Positions 26,769-37,849 of a stretch of 64,000 nucleotides of DNA are shown here, piece by piece (position 1 is the stretch's first letter; every line of letters begins with the position of its first letter). The DNA is taken from positions 2,837,044 to 2,901,043 of the forward strand of contig OX637804.1 of NCBI GenBank assembly GCA_951802425.1, read 5' to 3'. Source of the stretch: Clavaria fumosa. Its lineage: Eukaryota > Basidiomycota > Agaricomycetes > Agaricales > Clavariaceae. Both the position numbers and the translations under genes were made by a program. The notes beneath the pieces were generated by a model that saw only the letters and a program-made list of their open reading frames with translations, ran no database searches and had not been told where the DNA came from.

Positions 26769-27428
26769 AGCTGTGGCACCCTAATAAGGACCCCACATGA
26801 GATATTCCCAAAAAAAAAAGTCCCCACTTTTAGTCCTCATTATGTCTTTAGTGATGTTTACTCTCATTTGGTGCTTTTCCTCAAAACTTTTTTCTCACCC
26901 CAAAAATTCATTTAGGGTTCCTGGGGTCTTCCAGCAGAATTTGAAATATGGTAGTTGTGAAGTAGTTATTAGTGCTGTTTAGAAGAATATATGCAGCTGA
27001 CTGAATGCTGCATGTATGAATGTTGATATTGTCACATCATGAGGTGGGTCACATGGTGATGCTTGTGACCATGGGGTAATGTGAATAAGACTAATGTATC
27101 CATGTGGCATGTCATGTGCCAGATGAAGGGATTGTGCCATGGCATATCATACATAGTATTGGAGGCTGCTGGTGTGCCATCATTGTTGAGAGCTGCTGGT
27201 GCATCATCATCATCAGCTGCTGCTGCTGTCATCAGTCATTGTTGTTGGCTGCTGGTGCATTGTTGTTGTTGTTGTTGTTGTTGGCTGCTGATGTGCTGTC
27301 ATTGTTGTTAGCTGTTGGTGTGTCAGCATTGGTCATCATCATTGGCTGCTGGTGTATTGTTGTCATCATTAGCTCCTGGTGTGTCATCATCATCATCAGC
27401 CACTGCTGCCATCATTGGTCATCATTGG
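26769..27428. other. Right flank of the 651 bp array: shared dispersed segment plus CTG/TTG-rich sequence
   Basis: No gene seen. 26769-26910 is unique in this window and includes an A10 run. 26911-27193 is nearly the same as 44231-44507, which flanks the lone 651-type monomer. From about 27165 it turns into low-complexity sequence built of GCTGCTGGTG, TTGTTG and CATCATCATC words; this gives long Cys/Leu/Val frames that are not believable proteins. The same low-complexity sequence resumes at 28633, after the solo LTR. Confidence 0.6.
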
Positions 27429-28632
27429 TGTTAGGGCCTGTCCTGTCTCATAAATAACACTGAAGTTGATTTTGATGGTGACCAGTCCTGTAAACTCACT
27501 ACGACCAATCAACTGTTGAGTATGATCAAGAATACTCAGTCCCAGAAGGTTGCAAAAACATTTGACAGGGTATAGGAAGGGAAAAAGACAAGTTGAGAAG
27601 TGAGAGATGTTGCTGAGAAGGTTGCAAGTAGTCATTACAATGACAAGGAGTATGTCAGTGAAGGCAATGACTTTGCCAACTCAGAGGAGAACCTGCAAGG
27701 TTCCAGAAAGCCAGTAGCAAGATGATAGAAAGAGAGTACTTAAGTGCATGAGTTTGTACAAGCATGGAAGATGAGTTAGCAGAAAGCAGAGTGTGTCTTG
27801 GCATTCTTGAGGTCACAAGTGTGACAAGACCTATCAATTATGGTGGTTCAAAGCTCAAAGGGCATACTAACCTCAAGCTTAAACCAAAGTGCATCAATAT
27901 CAAGTCTACAGTACTGTAGGTACATGCAAGACTTATATATGTGCATTGTACATGTGTAGCTTCTTTGGGAAAGTACAAAGGTCTCCCAGTGACAGAACTA
28001 TAGTAGTATGGGGTATGTTTAGTTGTAAAGTGACTAGGCACATGTTCTACCAAGGTCATGAGGGTTAGGGAAGCATAGATAAGGTTGTGAAGATGACCAG
28101 TCAAGGGTTGTGACCTAGTAAATAATCATATACATAGCTATTACTACAGGGGGATCCTCAGATCATAGATAATGTAGCTATACACTACTGCAGGCAAAGA
28201 GGGGAGCATATTTGAAGTACATACACAGCTGACCATTGATTTGGGTGTTAAGGTTATGGCAGGGTCATGTGGGTGACACTAGTAATGCAGGTGACCTTGG
28301 GCAGGAGGTCACATGAGTAATGCCAGTAACACAAGTAATGCTGGTAGTGCTGGTGGTGCCATGCTGGATGAAGAGATTGCACAACAGCATGTTGCACATT
28401 GATATTGGGGGTTTGGGTGGTGGATGCATGGAGGGTGAGGTGGAAGGAGGCTGCACAAGTATAGAGTCATGGTCATGAGTATTGTGGAATGATGTGGGCA
28501 GTTGGGGAAGGTTCCAGGGGGTGGCAGTGTCTGGAAGTGGGTAGAGTAGTCTGCAAGGTTGTGAGGGTGTCTGGAGGCTTGTAGGTGCTGATAGAGTTGA
28601 ATTGGGTAGGGAAAAATGGGTGGATCCTGACA
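27429..28632 (+). mobile_element. Solo LTR, 1204 bp, with 5 bp target duplication
   Basis: It begins TGTTAGGGCCTGTCC and ends GGATCCTGACA, so it has TG..CA ends and the short inverted ends TGTTAGG/CCTGACA typical of LTRs. The five bases before it (27424-27428) and after it (28633-28637) are both ATTGG. Low-complexity CTG/TTG sequence continues on both sides, so the insertion split that repeat. No internal retrotransposon genes lie between the ends, as expected after LTR-LTR recombination. Relatives in the window are 34652-35273 (first part only), 35738-37227 (inverted, complete) and 45041-45869 (last part only). Confidence 0.82.
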
Positions 28633-29290
28633 ATTGGCTGCTGGTGCATTGTCATCATTGGCCACTGCTGCCATTGTCATGGGCTGCTGGTGCATCATCA
28701 TCATTGTTATCCACTGGTGTATTGTCATTGTTGTTAGCCACTGGTGTGTCATCATCATTGTCAGCCACTGCTGCTGTCATTGGTTGTCATTGGCTGCTGG
28801 TGCATTGTCATCATTAGCCACTGCTGCCATCATTGGTTGTCATTGTTGTAGGCTGCTGGTGCATCATCATTGTTGTCATCATTGTTGTGTCAAGAGTAGG
28901 TCAATTCCACCTAAATACAAGTATAAACAGTGATAGGGAGGAGCAGAGCAGTAATTCCAGTGGTGGGCAGGAATTCTGCATGCTGATCACATTGACAAGA
29001 AAGGGTGCATACATGGCTGGGGAGAATGAGGAGTATGTCATGGGAAGAATGACAAAGTCGATTATGTAACCAAGGCAAACTACAACGAAGGCAACATGAC
29101 TAAGGACAACCGCAACACTAGAGATGAGAAAACCAAGGTACCAATGGCAATCAAGAGCGAGGAGATGCTCCTCGCTGTTGATGGCCATTGGGGATTGGTT
29201 TATGGGATCGAAGCACCTAAGTAATACAAGAACCAATCTGAAACCAGAAACTATGTATTATGTCAAACGGAATCTTCGACGTTTGGGCCA
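28633..29290. other. CTG/TTG-rich low complexity, then unassigned sequence
   Basis: 28633-28890 continues the low-complexity sequence found before the solo LTR. 28890-29290 has no recognisable gene or repeat; the short frames here lack family features. Confidence 0.5.
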
Positions 29291-29730
29291 CTAGACCCAG
29301 AGCCTATCCTCGTCCACTGATCGAGAAGGAGACTCCCCAACCTGGACAAACTCGCCCTCGACGTCTGGCAAAGCCACCGTAGCCATCGCAGGGGCTGATG
29401 GAGGAGACGAGGGCGGAGGAGTGGAGTTCCACCTGGAGAAGGAAGTGGGAGAGGCCCACCGAGTAGGGGGAGCGCTGTCCCATTCTACAAGAAAGAAATC
29501 AGCAAAGCGAATGAGAAATGGAAGAAAAGACGGTACTGTGGAGGTCCTCGAGTAGGTCACAGATAAGGTTGCCTGGGCAGACGACTCGAGGGCATCCCGA
29601 TGCAAAATGGCCAGGATGGCCGCAAGCGTAGCATCGTTGGGCAACGGTAAGAATGAGGAGGTCGTCGGCTCCCCTCTGAATCACCCAATGGAAGGCCGCG
29701 CAAGAGAGTACGTGTTATGGATCTGGTACT
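29291..29730 (-). pseudogene. Zinc-knuckle (CCHC) protein, degenerate copy
   Basis: Read on the minus strand, a frame ending at 29499 carries a perfect CX2CX4HX4C knuckle (CYACGHPGHFASGC) followed by ICDLLEDLH. The next frame continues with WDSAPPTRWASPT and stops at 29291. The two join across a probable intron of about 52 bp with GTACCG and TTGTAG ends. The order FHW.., knuckle, ICDLLED, W-D-x-APP matches the gene at 33060-33846. Upstream, the matching frame meets a stop just before the conserved LSC..FHW part, so the N-terminus is lost or lies in an unseen exon. CCHC knuckles are typical of retrotransposon Gag; I cannot tell whether this is a Gag relic or a multicopy host gene. Confidence 0.5.
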
Positions 29731-29759
29731 GGGTGCAGTCAGAAATGAGTCACTGAGAG

Positions 29760-31672
29760 TCATAATGACTCAGACAGGTCCTCAATTCCTCATGCAGTTG
29801 GTCTACAGGACTAGTAGATCCTCCAGTTCCATACCTTCCTGCTAACAGTATTGGAACCAACACTGCTAGCAAGGCATTGCTTTGGGCAGATATTATTATT
29901 ATTAGTAACCTAAGTCACAACATCCCATGGGCTTAGCCATTGATCCCCCATAGTCTGCCTCAACCTGGTATCACTCCACAGGCTGATACTATGGCTCAAT
30001 GACTGACCACTCCATAGGTATTGTACACTTAAGCCAAATCAACATAGATAGGTCAAAAATTGAATGGTGAATAACTAGCTAACCAGTGAAGGGAGAATTA
30101 AGCTAAAGGGTTCATGAGATTCTCCTGGCTTTGTAGACCATTCTAGCTCTATAAACCTTCTCTCAATTCTCAATACTTGGCTAGTTATTCACTACTTACT
30201 CTGATGAATACATTGATACATTGTACAGTAGAGTACCTTGTACCCTATACCGAAATATTCATATCTCGTTCAATACTTACCGCGCCGAGGGGAGCCGGCA
30301 CAGGGCGGCTCGTCCGAAGCCTGGGTACCTTTGGGTACCCAGATCATTTGACTAGACTAAGTCCTTAGTTGGTAGATACTACATTTAGCTTAACTAGACC
30401 CTGTCCTTAGTTTAGCTAAATATGTCCTTAGCTCCATGGGGAGCTAGACTCAGACTTAGTCCTCTTAGAGGATAGTGTAATCGATGTATGGGTAGGTAAT
30501 GATGCCTAGAACGCGAGGTTCTGTCAGCTATTTATACTCAAATTCGCATATCTACTACATTTGGAAAGATTCAACATAGCTCCTTAACTAGTAATCCTAA
30601 CATACCGTTTAAGGACTCTAAATTAAGGAAAATTCACTGGCTTTACATATCAGGCAAAATCATAATTATATCTCATGTCTTCATTGAGATATTCCTTCTC
30701 GAAGGTTCTACATATAATCAAAATGACTCATGATGACTCATTTCTTGGGTTCCGGTCATCGGGGATTGTGGGGAAGGACCCCACGATCACCCCCGATCGC
30801 TTCTACGACGTTCCGCGACTTTCCGCGACTTTCTGCGACGTTCCTGGCCTTGATCGCGTCATTATCTCATCTATACTTCCTCTGTTTCCTCTTATCTCCC
30901 CCAGACTAGTCATAATTAAGCGTACTAACCCTATTTAGCATGTGTTTTAGCTGTATTCTATGCCAAATACATGCTAGTAACACCCTAGTACAAAGGGAGA
31001 CAAGGGGAGGGCCGAGGGACTGCGCACAAAGGTTGCGAGTGCACAGTCTGCTTGTGAGGATGACTAGTCCATATCTGGAAGAGCGGCAGCATCGGCCATC
31101 ACTGCTGATCGCTGCCCTCACCACCGTGAGAACTGGGCCGAACTGTTGGTCCTCGATCACTCGATCGAGGTCCGATCATGATTGGGACTGCCCCACAATG
31201 CCAGAGTGGTGCCAAACTCGCACCAGCGAGTTCGCGACCCTGTAGCTCAGCCGCAAGTGCTCTACGTCTCTCGTAAACTCGCGGGTATGACCTCACAGAC
31301 CTTTCCGACATTTCTGTCTGTTCAGACCTTCCATTTAAAACCTCCCTTTAGCGCTATTCTAGTAATACTAGAGTATGGCCTAAACAGCAGTAGAACCAGC
31401 CTGAGCGAGTGAATAACAGTTACTTCCTTTTGCTTTTATGCATATAGGGGTAAACGAGCAGTGGAAATTCAATGGTAAAAACTGTTTGTTTGTGCAGTTC
31501 TTCGTTCCTGCTGTAGAACCATTTCTTTCCGTCCTAGTACCACTTTCCATAGCTTATGTCATATTGGGAGTAAGTTTACATGGGTGAGTAGTACAGTATG
31601 GGTAAAGGACCTAGAAAGAGCATAGGAATGTATTGAAGAGACGCATAATTGCCTGGATCATCTGTTCAAGGG
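29760..31672. other. No gene recognised
   Basis: Unassigned, moderately AT-rich sequence. It includes short direct repeats such as TTCCGCGACT at about 30812-30835, a GATC-rich spot at about 31150-31180, and frames of 60-100 codons without family features. A TATTATTATTATTA microsatellite lies near 29890. It may be old retroelement sequence. Confidence 0.4.
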
Positions 31673-33059
31673 GCTAAGTACTATAGGTACTCAAGTACCC
31701 TAACAGTACGAGGGGGGCGACTTGTTGGAAGACATTGGAGGAGGGGAGGAAGTTGAGCTTGTGAGGGCCCCAGCACATAACAAGGATGGGGGAAGAGAAG
31801 CGGTACAGGCCCTCCTTATATACTGTGAAGGACGGATAAGAACCGGAAGATAAGCAAGGCGGTGGGAAGGGACCGTCACACAGGAGCACATGACGAATGA
31901 AGGAGCATGTGGAGATAAGCCGCGCCATGTGGAAGACTGCGGAGCAGCACATGGGCTGATAAGCGAAAGGCGATGATGTTCAAGATAAGAGTGTAGGGCA
32001 GCATTCGGCAAGCTGCGGACTGCGCGAGCCCACAAGGGCAGCTGCGTCGAAGAGCAGTAGCAGGCAGCTGCGGACTGAGCAGGCCTGCGGGAGGACACAC
32101 CGCAGTAGATGGATAGCATCCTTGGGCTGCGGATGATAGGCTGCGCCGCAGAAACCCGCAGCACCCCTGAGGTATATAAGGGGTGTATGTCGGGCTTGTG
32201 ACAGCAAAACCCCTTTGGTGTGCAAGGGTAGAGCGAAGGGTCTGTTCAGTTTCTAATGCTAGTCGATAGTCCTGGCGGACTTGTCTCTCGATATGCAGGG
32301 AATACTCCTGCAGTAGTCGAAGTGTCTGGTAATAAGTTTGGGGATTGGTCCGGAGTAGTCGGTCCTTTATCCAAGTCCTTGTATACCTTTGGTAATACTC
32401 GAACCGATAGAGGTTCTGCTCAATCGATGGGTGGCTGGTGAAACTCTCGGGAGGGATGACTTGCGACCTTAGAGGTGGGAAGACGAATCCTTCCAGTGCG
32501 AAACTCTCAGCAGCGACGTTTGCTGTCAGACTTAGTTGAGGTCTCTCAAGTAAGTGTATAGACGAAAAGATCGAAGCTAGGGTACATGTGGGTTGGTCCC
32601 AGGTCTTATATACTCTAGCTATGGGCTGTACGTGATGTACGAGTCATTGATTAAATATCGGAATCTGATAAATGATCAGGAAAGCTGCGCGCTTGCACTG
32701 GAATGATGAGTCCGAGCAGTGTCGATCTTTGTTGGGATCCTTGTGATGATGATGTCATCCGCGATCAGATAGGGTCCCCGCTTCGATGCATTACATCACG
32801 TCGGCTGCATCTGATCCTGTTGGGGATATGATCGGAGGATCAGCTGATCTGTGATCGAGCTGTTCTGAGTCATGATCACTTGATCGATCGGTGTGATGCA
32901 GTGATCGAGTGAAACTGATCTTTGATCAGAGATCTTCTTAGGGGTGATCGTGTCTGGTGGATAGGGGTCTGCCTAATCGAGGTCGAGATCAGTCTGTGGC
33001 GGTTATTGGATAAAAGGACGGTCCTCCTCCTTTCACCGTCTCTTCAGAGTCTGCCTGTT
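31673..33059. other. No gene recognised; possible LTR-like segment and GATC-rich block
   Basis: CCCTAACA at about 31698 is the complement of a TGTTAGGG LTR-like start, but I could not find a matching second end. TATATAAG at 32173-32180 resembles a TATA box. A minus-strand frame of 154 codons (31700-32164) is Ser/Pro/Cys-rich and not convincing. 32674-32991 holds 18 GATC tetramers. The zinc-knuckle gene starts at 33060. Confidence 0.35.
32173..32180 (+). promoter_or_regulatory. Possible TATA box
   Basis: TATATAAG stands in GC-rich surroundings and could drive plus-strand transcription, perhaps from an LTR or towards the zinc-knuckle gene about 880 bp downstream. Nothing else confirms it. Confidence 0.2.
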
Positions 33060-33846
33060 ATGTGTTTCCAAGGCCACCACCTCGTCGAGTTCTTCCACAG
33101 CTCCTCCCTCTTCGCTCCCCGCACTGGAATCAAGCTCTCTTGCGATACCTTCCACTGGTGGGTTCAACTCATCCCTGCCGATGCGGACCTCTACTGGGTC
33201 CTCGACCGATGCTTCGCCTGTGGGGATCCCTCCCACCTTGTCAAGGATTGTTCTTTGACCCAAGGTCCTTATCGTCGTATTTGTGACCTTCTCGAGGACC
33301 CTCATGGTGAGTTAGCCGAGCTGCTTCTCTCTGTCTCCAGTAAGTCTGATTCTTTATAGATTGGGACTGGGCTCCTCCCCGTCCTCCCTCGCCGACTGTT
33401 TGGGCCACCACCCCTTGGGGTGACCAAGGTACTTGGTACCAAGGTGGGCAGGATTGGGCTGGGATCGGTTCTGGTCCTGTACATCCGGCTTACCATCCCC
33501 AGGTCCAGATCCCCAACCTCTGGATACCCCGTTGGTGGCGCCTCCTCCGTCGCCCTCCCTTCCTACCGTTGACCTCCCCCCCGCCTATTCCCCCCTCCCG
33601 TCTCCTACTCTGGACGACGGAGGTTCTCTCGGCGCTGTGCGAGATCTGCGAGAGGCTGCCCTGGAGGCGGGAATCTGGGATGGTCAGTTCGCCTCCCATC
33701 CCTTGAGGGTAGCTCTCGGGTTCGTGGGTGAGTCTGACTTCTCAGACTCTTCAGATGAGTCGTGGGAAGAGGAGTCTTGGGGGTCTGAGTACGGCACCTC
33801 GGGCTCCTCCCTTGATGAAGAGGGGTCTTGGCTCTCTTTCGTGTAG
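33060..33846 (+). CDS. Zinc-knuckle (CCHC) protein, three exons, Gag-like
   Basis: My model joins 33060-33306, 33360-33428 and 33503-33846. The introns are 53 bp (GTGAGT..TATAG) and 74 bp (GTACTT..CCCAG), phases fit, and the product is 219 residues from the first in-frame ATG; further upstream exons are possible. The protein has a short N-terminal region (LSCDTFHWWVQ), a CX2CX4HX4C knuckle (CFACGDPSHLVKDC), the phrase ICDLLEDPH, a Trp- and Pro-rich middle and an acidic Ser/Asp/Glu-rich end. CCHC knuckles bind single-stranded nucleic acid and are the hallmark of retroelement Gag. No protease or reverse transcriptase follows. The degenerate copy at 29291-29730 shares the knuckle, the ICDLLED phrase and the first intron position, so this is a spliced multicopy family. 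Its function is unknown. Confidence 0.5.
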
Positions 33847-34034
33847 ATAAGTATTGTACTTATCTTGCGATAAAATATATAGTTGGGGTTTTAGCCCCTT
33901 GTTCGCTTGATTGCATGGTGTTCCTTAAGTTAAAGGATTGAAATTTGCTGGCCTGGTAGTACGGACGACGCTTTCATGACAGTGTAGTGACATGGGAAAC
34001 CCCTTAGTGTTGTTCACTTGTCCCTTTCACCTTA

Positions 34035-34538
34035 TTGTACTTTGGTGAAATCACACTGGCTTTCCCTACTGCCGACGAGAGATACCCCCTCTCCTCCTGG
34101 CCCGAAGTAGCGACTACGCCAACCTACGGACGGATCTACCCGACGCTGACTCAGCGACGAGCGCAGATCACACGACTCACACACCACCTGACTGAGTTCA
34201 GTCACTCCATCTGTGTCGATATCCTTGGACGCGATCACCCCGACCGCCAAGCCCTCGAGCACACGTTTGCACGAGGAGTAGCCAATCTCAGGCACCGAGT
34301 TATTGAAGCCAACGACTCTGAGTACAGAGCCAGAGCCACCCTACTTCGCTCTTTCCTAGGCCCCGGAAGACCCAGCGACAGAGTAATATCCCAATTCGAC
34401 CCCATTGACCAGACCACTTTCGATCCTCTCATTCCGGCACTCGGGACTAACATAATCTTGGCACCCGATCACCTGATGGAAAGCACTTCCGAGCCTTCGG
34501 CCCAGCTTCCCGTAACAAGTAGTAGGACAACACAATGA
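34035..34538 (+). CDS. Unknown 167-codon open frame, possibly one exon
   Basis: The frame has protein-like composition (for example RRAQITRLTHHLTEFSHSICVDILGRDHPDRQ) and predicted helices, but it opens with TTG and no in-frame ATG lies near the start. If real, it is a downstream exon. It begins about 190 bp after the zinc-knuckle gene and ends about 110 bp before an LTR fragment. I recognise no family. It may be Gag-related, judging only by its surroundings. Confidence 0.3.
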   Translation: MYFGEITLAFPTADERYPLSSWPEVATTPTYGRIYPTLTQRRAQITRLTHHLTEFSHSICVDILGRDHPDRQALEHTFARGVANLRHRVIEANDSEYRARATLLRSFLGPGRPSDRVISQFDPIDQTTFDPLIPALGTNIILAPDHLMESTSEPSAQLPVTSSRTTQ

Positions 34539-34651
34539 AGGGATTTGACCTGGAGACCACACAAGAGGGTGGCCACTATGTGACACCCAGTCAAGTACCT
34601 CAGGTGGCTCTTGACAGTGATCCTTGTGCCTAGCATCCATTGGCAGAAGGC

Positions 34652-35273
34652 TGTTATGGCCTGTCCTGTCTCATAAATAGCACTGAAGGTCAATTTGTTG
34701 GTGACCATTTTTGAAAGCTTGCTAAGACCAAACAACTTTCAACTACAATCAAGGATACTCAGTCCTGGAAGGTCATGAAAATGTCTGGTGAAGTGTAGGA
34801 ATGGGAAAAGACAAGTGGGGAAGGGGAAGATGTCACTAGGAAGGTCACGAAGTTGATGAAGCATAGGGGAGAGGGAAAGATGAGTTGAGAGAGGGAGGAC
34901 ATTGCTGAGAAGGTCATGAAGTCAATAGATGAAGCATAGAAGGAGAAATTGACAAGTTAAAGAGAAAAGGATGTTGCTGAGAGGGTTGTGAGTGGTCATG
35001 ATGGTGTTGAGAGACATGTTGGTGAAGGCGATGACTTTGCCAACCAACAGGAGAACATGTGGGGTTCAAGGAATCAGTACCAAGATGAAATAAAGGAAGA
35101 TACTTAGGTACACAAGTTTATACAAGCATGGAGGATGAGTTTAGAAAGAAGCAGAGTAGTCGCAGAGTAGTCTTGGTGTTGTCAAGGTCACCAAGCAAGA
35201 CAAGACCTATCAATTGTGGTGGTTCCAAGCTCAAAGGGCATAATAGCCTCAAGCTTAAACCAATGTGCATCAA
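34652..35273 (+). mobile_element. LTR fragment, first ~620 bp
   Basis: It starts TGTTATGGCCTGTCCTGTC and follows the order of the solo LTR at 27429 with many substitutions and some length changes, up to GTGCATCAA. There the similarity stops abruptly. The fragment at 45041-45869 resumes the LTR at nearly the same point. Confidence 0.7.
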
Positions 35274-35737
35274 GAACTGGGACTTCCTTTCTAATCAACT
35301 ACATCAACATGCACAACAAAAACAATGAAACCACAAAAATCGCCTAGTATCCTAGTCCCTTATAATCCTCTAGCTTAGCTTGACTGCTACTGTAATGCAT
35401 ATATACTTTGGGAGATGGAGGAATGTCAAGTAATCCCAGGGAAGCCCCTGTGGACCCAGGGACTGATGTGCCAACATGTGTGACACCACCACAGATCCCC
35501 GCTCCCCCCACCCACACACCCAGCTCCAGCAACCCAGCAGCAAACCCAGACCGGAATGAAGAAACATGAGATGCGGCAATGGCAAGAATGGTACTACAGA
35601 GAATCGGCATCCAAATCCTTGAAGGACCAGTAACAGTCTTGGACATGGCCACAGCCATCAGACAAATGATACATGCTGGAACCAGAATCCCCAAAAACTA
35701 TGGCAGATGCAATGTTAGCAATTGTGACCCTCCTGCA
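35274..35737. other. No gene recognised
   Basis: Unassigned sequence between an LTR fragment and an inverted LTR copy. A frame at 35579-35720 (MARMVLQRIGIQILEGP..) is short and of unknown origin; it runs on into the LTR and is probably a remnant or chance. Confidence 0.35.
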
Positions 35738-37227
35738 TGTCAGGACCCATTCATTTTTCCTCGATCTACAACAACTCTACTAGCACCTGTGGACCTCCCG
35801 ACACCTCCTTACCACCTCACAAACCCCCCTGTACTCTTCCGAAGCCCACTGCCCGATTCCAGATGCTTCCCCAGCCTCCCTCATATTCTCACGACACTCG
35901 CAACCATTATACTATATTCATGTCAACCCCCACCACCTCACCCTACATGTGTCTACCACCTGAACCTGCCAAATTGATGCACAACACACAGTTATGCAAT
36001 CTTCCTCAGCCGGCACCACTGGCACCACCAGTGTTACCCATGTTACCAGCATTACCCATGTGACTTCCTGCCCAAGGTCACCTGCATCACTAGCATCACC
36101 TGTGTCACCACTGCCACTCATGTGACCACTCTTGGACCTCACAACCTTAATGATGAAACATGCCATTGATGGCGAGTTGAGCACTACTTCAAATTATGCT
36201 TCCTTTCTTCTCCCCAGTCATCTATAACTATGATACTTATGACCAAAGCACCTCTTCATAGTTATAGTTACTCATTTGATTATTTAACTAAGTTGTGACC
36301 CATGACCAGTCAGGTTTGCGACCTTACCTATGTTTCCTTTACCCCTTGTGACCTTAGTAGAACATGTCCATAGTCTCCTTATGACTGACCATACCCTGTA
36401 CTACTATAGTTCTGTCACTTGGCAACCTCTGTACTTTTCCTCTTCTGTTATACTCTCTGTATGCATGTATATAAGTCTCACATGTACTTCTCCTCTTCTG
36501 TTATACTCTCTGTACGCATGTATATAAGTCTCACATGTACTTCTCCTCTTCTGTTATACTCTCTGTACGCATGTATATAAGTCTCACATGTACTTCTCAT
36601 ACTGTAGACTTGATATTGATGCACTTTTGGTTTAAGCTTGAGGCCATGATGCCCTTTGAGCTTGGAACCATTGTGATTGAGAGGTCTTATCTCCCTTGGT
36701 GACCTCAAGATTGCCAAGACACTTTCAGCTTACTCTAAACTTGTCCTCCGTGCTTGTATGACTCATGCACTTAAGTATTCTCTTCACTTCATCTTGGTAC
36801 TGATCTCCTCGAACCCCACAGGTTCTCCCATTGGTTGGCAAAGTTATCACCTTCAGCAACATATCTCTTGACATCATCGTGACTACCCACAACTTTCTCA
36901 ACATCGTCTCTTTCTCCCACTTCATCTTTTTCCTTCTTTATGCTTCATTGGTTGACTTCACGACCTCCTCAGTGTTACCTATTTCTCCCTCCTCATCAAT
37001 TTCCTTCTTTATGCTTCATCTACCAACTTCAAAACCTTTCTAGTGACATCTCCCCTCTCCCTATTTGTCTATTTCCATTCTTACATCTTCCCAGACATCT
37101 TTGCAACCTTCTGGGACTGAGCATTCTCAACTGTGCTCAACAGTTGATTGGTCTTAGCGAGTTTCCAGGATCAGTCACCAACAAGTTGATTCCCAGCATT
37201 ACCATCAAGACAGGACAGGCCCTAACA
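35738..37227 (-). mobile_element. Complete LTR of the same family, inverted
   Basis: Read on the plus strand it starts TGTCAGGACCCATTC and ends GGCCCTAACA, the complements of the family's 3' and 5' ends. At about 1490 bp it is longer than the 1204 bp solo LTR. Part of the extra length is a direct repeat of about 57 bp at 36420-36600 (CATGTACTTCTCCTCTTCTG recurs). The flanking five bases (CTGCA and TAATA) do not match, so no target duplication remains. Confidence 0.72.
36420..36605. repeat. ~57 bp tandem repeat inside the LTR, about 3 copies
   Basis: The segment running from ACTTTTCCTCTTCTG through GCATGTATATAAGTC to CACATGTACTTCTC is repeated three times with almost no change. It contains TATATAAG, so this LTR has three candidate TATA boxes in a row. 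In the solo LTR the corresponding part appears once. Confidence 0.7.
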
Positions 37228-37849
37228 TAATATCAAGTCTCCCCCTTGCCCTACCACTCAACACCCGGATAACACCATATTATGTCCACCAGTCACACTC
37301 CTCCCCAACCTATTACTCATCATTTTCAAACATGCACAGGCAGCCATGCAATCACTCCAATGGCCTTGGAGACAACTCACGAGCTGCCCACTACCATTCA
37401 AGAATGACTGGCATCTGTTGTTCAGTTGCAACCTGAAGAACCCACCCAAATCACAGCCAGTCAAGCTTCATCCCTGTGTGAAGAAGCCGAGTCCCTCATG
37501 GAGCAGCTTGGCTATCTGCGCTTTGACTGTCCCTGCCACCACACCTACCAAATCCTTAACAATACTTGTCACCAGTACGAAGTGGGAACCCTCGACAAAG
37601 AATTGGCTTACATCATAGAGACCACAAATCTTTATGAGCCTTTGGTATGATTGATGGACAGATTCCACACTAATCCACAGAACTGATTATATGAAAGTCA
37701 ATGTCAGTATCCAGGGACTACTGACCATGGAGTTCCCACTCCTCCTGACCTGGATACCCCTTTGCAACCTCTGAGACAGGTTCAACCTACCAGAGGACCC
37801 CAGGATATGGCCCCACTTTTCCAGGTCACAGCCTGATCTCTTCAGAATT
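37228..37849. other. Unassigned, possible retroelement fragment
   Basis: The frame 37426-37650 on the plus strand (EEAESLMEQLGYLRFDCPCHHTYQILNN..) has protein-like composition but no ATG at the start and no recognised family. The rest holds nothing I can name. It abuts the decayed end of the copia element. Confidence 0.35.

Noticed and set aside
11554..26784. The repeated 91-codon plus frame (MVYIFPK..) and 80-codon minus frame in each 651 bp unit as a gene array
   Set aside because: The copies appear identical, so openness carries no information. In the diverged relative at 43931-44131 many changes alter the residues and the frame breaks early, so there is no sign of protein constraint.
27081..27457. 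Cys/Leu/Val-rich frames of up to 117 codons as membrane proteins
   Set aside because: They come only from GCTGCTGGTG/TTGTTG low complexity and run across the LTR boundary.
31700..32164. 154-codon minus frame as a gene
   Set aside because: Ser/Pro/Cys-rich with no domain, lies in a possible LTR-like segment, and overlaps equally long frames in two other frames.
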